Assembly (NCBI GenBank): GCA_002299555.1
Contig: DBOL01000036.1
Coordinates: 1 to 54,194 of the forward strand
Source of the DNA: Candidatus Aminicenantes bacterium UBA647
Lineage (GTDB): Bacteria > Acidobacteriota > Aminicenantia > UBA2199
Direction of reading: 5' to 3'
DNA length: 54,194 nt
This document shows, piece after piece, positions 53,859 through 54,194 of the stretch. The notes beneath the pieces were generated by a model, which did no database searches, was not told the DNA's origin, and was given only the letters and a program-made list of their open reading frames with translations. Within the stretch, counting starts at the first letter, position 1, and each line of letters starts with the position of its first letter. Both the position numbers and the translations under genes were made by a program.

Positions 53859-54194
53859 ATGGAAAATAAAGTGGAGAATGTCGGAGATTTTTTTATTGAT
53901 AAGGAAAACGACCTTACAATTGAAGACAAGTGGGACAAGCTTTTTGACAGCTGGCTTGAAAAAGTTGACAAAGAGAAACAGATGCTGAAATTATTTGAAC
54001 TTAAACTCTGGCTTGAGAGTACTGAAGAATATATCTCTTCAAGTTATTTCGAATCGATAGTTTTTAAGTTCCAACAACTTGGAAACAGAAACTACTATAC
54101 ATATCTGATAACTTTTTCCAAGATACTGGGTAAAACATTGGATCTTTTGAAAGACCTTGATTTTAAAAAGGACAAGCATCTAATAAATTTTGAG
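53859..54194 (+). CDS. Hypothetical protein, 3' truncated by the window edge
   Basis: An open frame of 112 codons runs off the right edge without a stop. The start is set by the leaderless-type promoter. The chain (MENKVENVGDFFIDKENDLT..., DKWDKLFDSWLEKVDKEKQM) is charged, helical and soluble, with no signal peptide. No family is recognised. Confidence 0.6.
   Translation, partial: MENKVENVGDFFIDKENDLTIEDKWDKLFDSWLEKVDKEKQMLKLFELKLWLESTEEYISSSYFESIVFKFQQLGNRNYYTYLITFSKILGKTLDLLKDLDFKKDKHLINFE

Noticed and set aside
1..54194. tRNA, rRNA, riboswitch, CRISPR array, prophage or insertion sequence
   Set aside because: I looked on both strands and found no convincing structure or transposase; only small repeats are reported.

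Overview
The window comes from an AT-rich bacterial chromosome with two membranes. An LptF/LptG-type permease, an OstA/LptD-like barrel, a lipobox protein and a DegP-like protease imply an outer membrane with LPS. VWFA-related, six-bladed beta-propeller, DUF4388 and MXAN_5187-like proteins, together with a fused LptF-LptG permease, suggest an uncultivated Acidobacteriota/Aminicenantes-like or deltaproteobacteria-like lineage. That placement is an inference; no rRNA or tRNA gene is present to test it.

Layout. 1-4350: the end of a sigma-54 activator with an altered Walker B, rlmH, a secreted M64 peptidase and a convergent VWFA-related secreted protein. 4498-8311: small genes, several with promoters right against the start codon: a beta-propeller, a transporter remnant, a VNGS-repeat solenoid protein, a YciO/Sua5 protein, a small Sm-like protein and a cereblon-type CULT protein. 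8319-12381: an SDR enzyme and a U32 peptidase-like protein (minus strand), a PilZ protein, Ada, and a YKSD-repeat protein. 12382-18831: a gene-free repeat-bearing gap, a Ycf46-like AAA ATPase, aconitase B, and a long-form urocanate hydratase.

18898-25702 is one plus-strand run: purD, purE, mtaB, a DUF5683-like protein, a lipoprotein propeller, an OstA/LptD-like barrel and rsmA. 25759-32876: fhs, NhaD, a Yip1-like protein, a DegP-like protease, a DapF homologue without its catalytic cysteines, and a secreted protein with a PA-IL-like C-terminus. 32863-38898 (minus) is the translation operon nusA-infB-ylxP-rbfA-nrnA-truB with its own promoter. 38910-45374: a secreted C26 peptidase, fused LptF/LptG, then an ECF sigma - anti-sigma - two membrane proteins - surface solenoid operon. 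45482-47998: mtnP-buk-MXAN_5187-like. 48108-53719 (minus): a DUF4388 protein, guaA and dnaE. A truncated unknown gene runs off the right edge.

Metabolically the window points to amino-acid fermentation (urocanate hydratase, formate-THF ligase, butyrate kinase) plus aconitase and purine synthesis. The most distinctive general signal is a recurring architecture in which a sigma-70-like -10 hexamer ends exactly 6 nt before the ATG without a Shine-Dalgarno sequence. Seven genes on both strands show it, which suggests widespread leaderless transcription. The best protein-level novelties are the YKSD and VNGS repeat proteins, the CULT protein, the ECF envelope operon, the Ser/Ser DapF homologue and the Asn-Gln Walker B activator.
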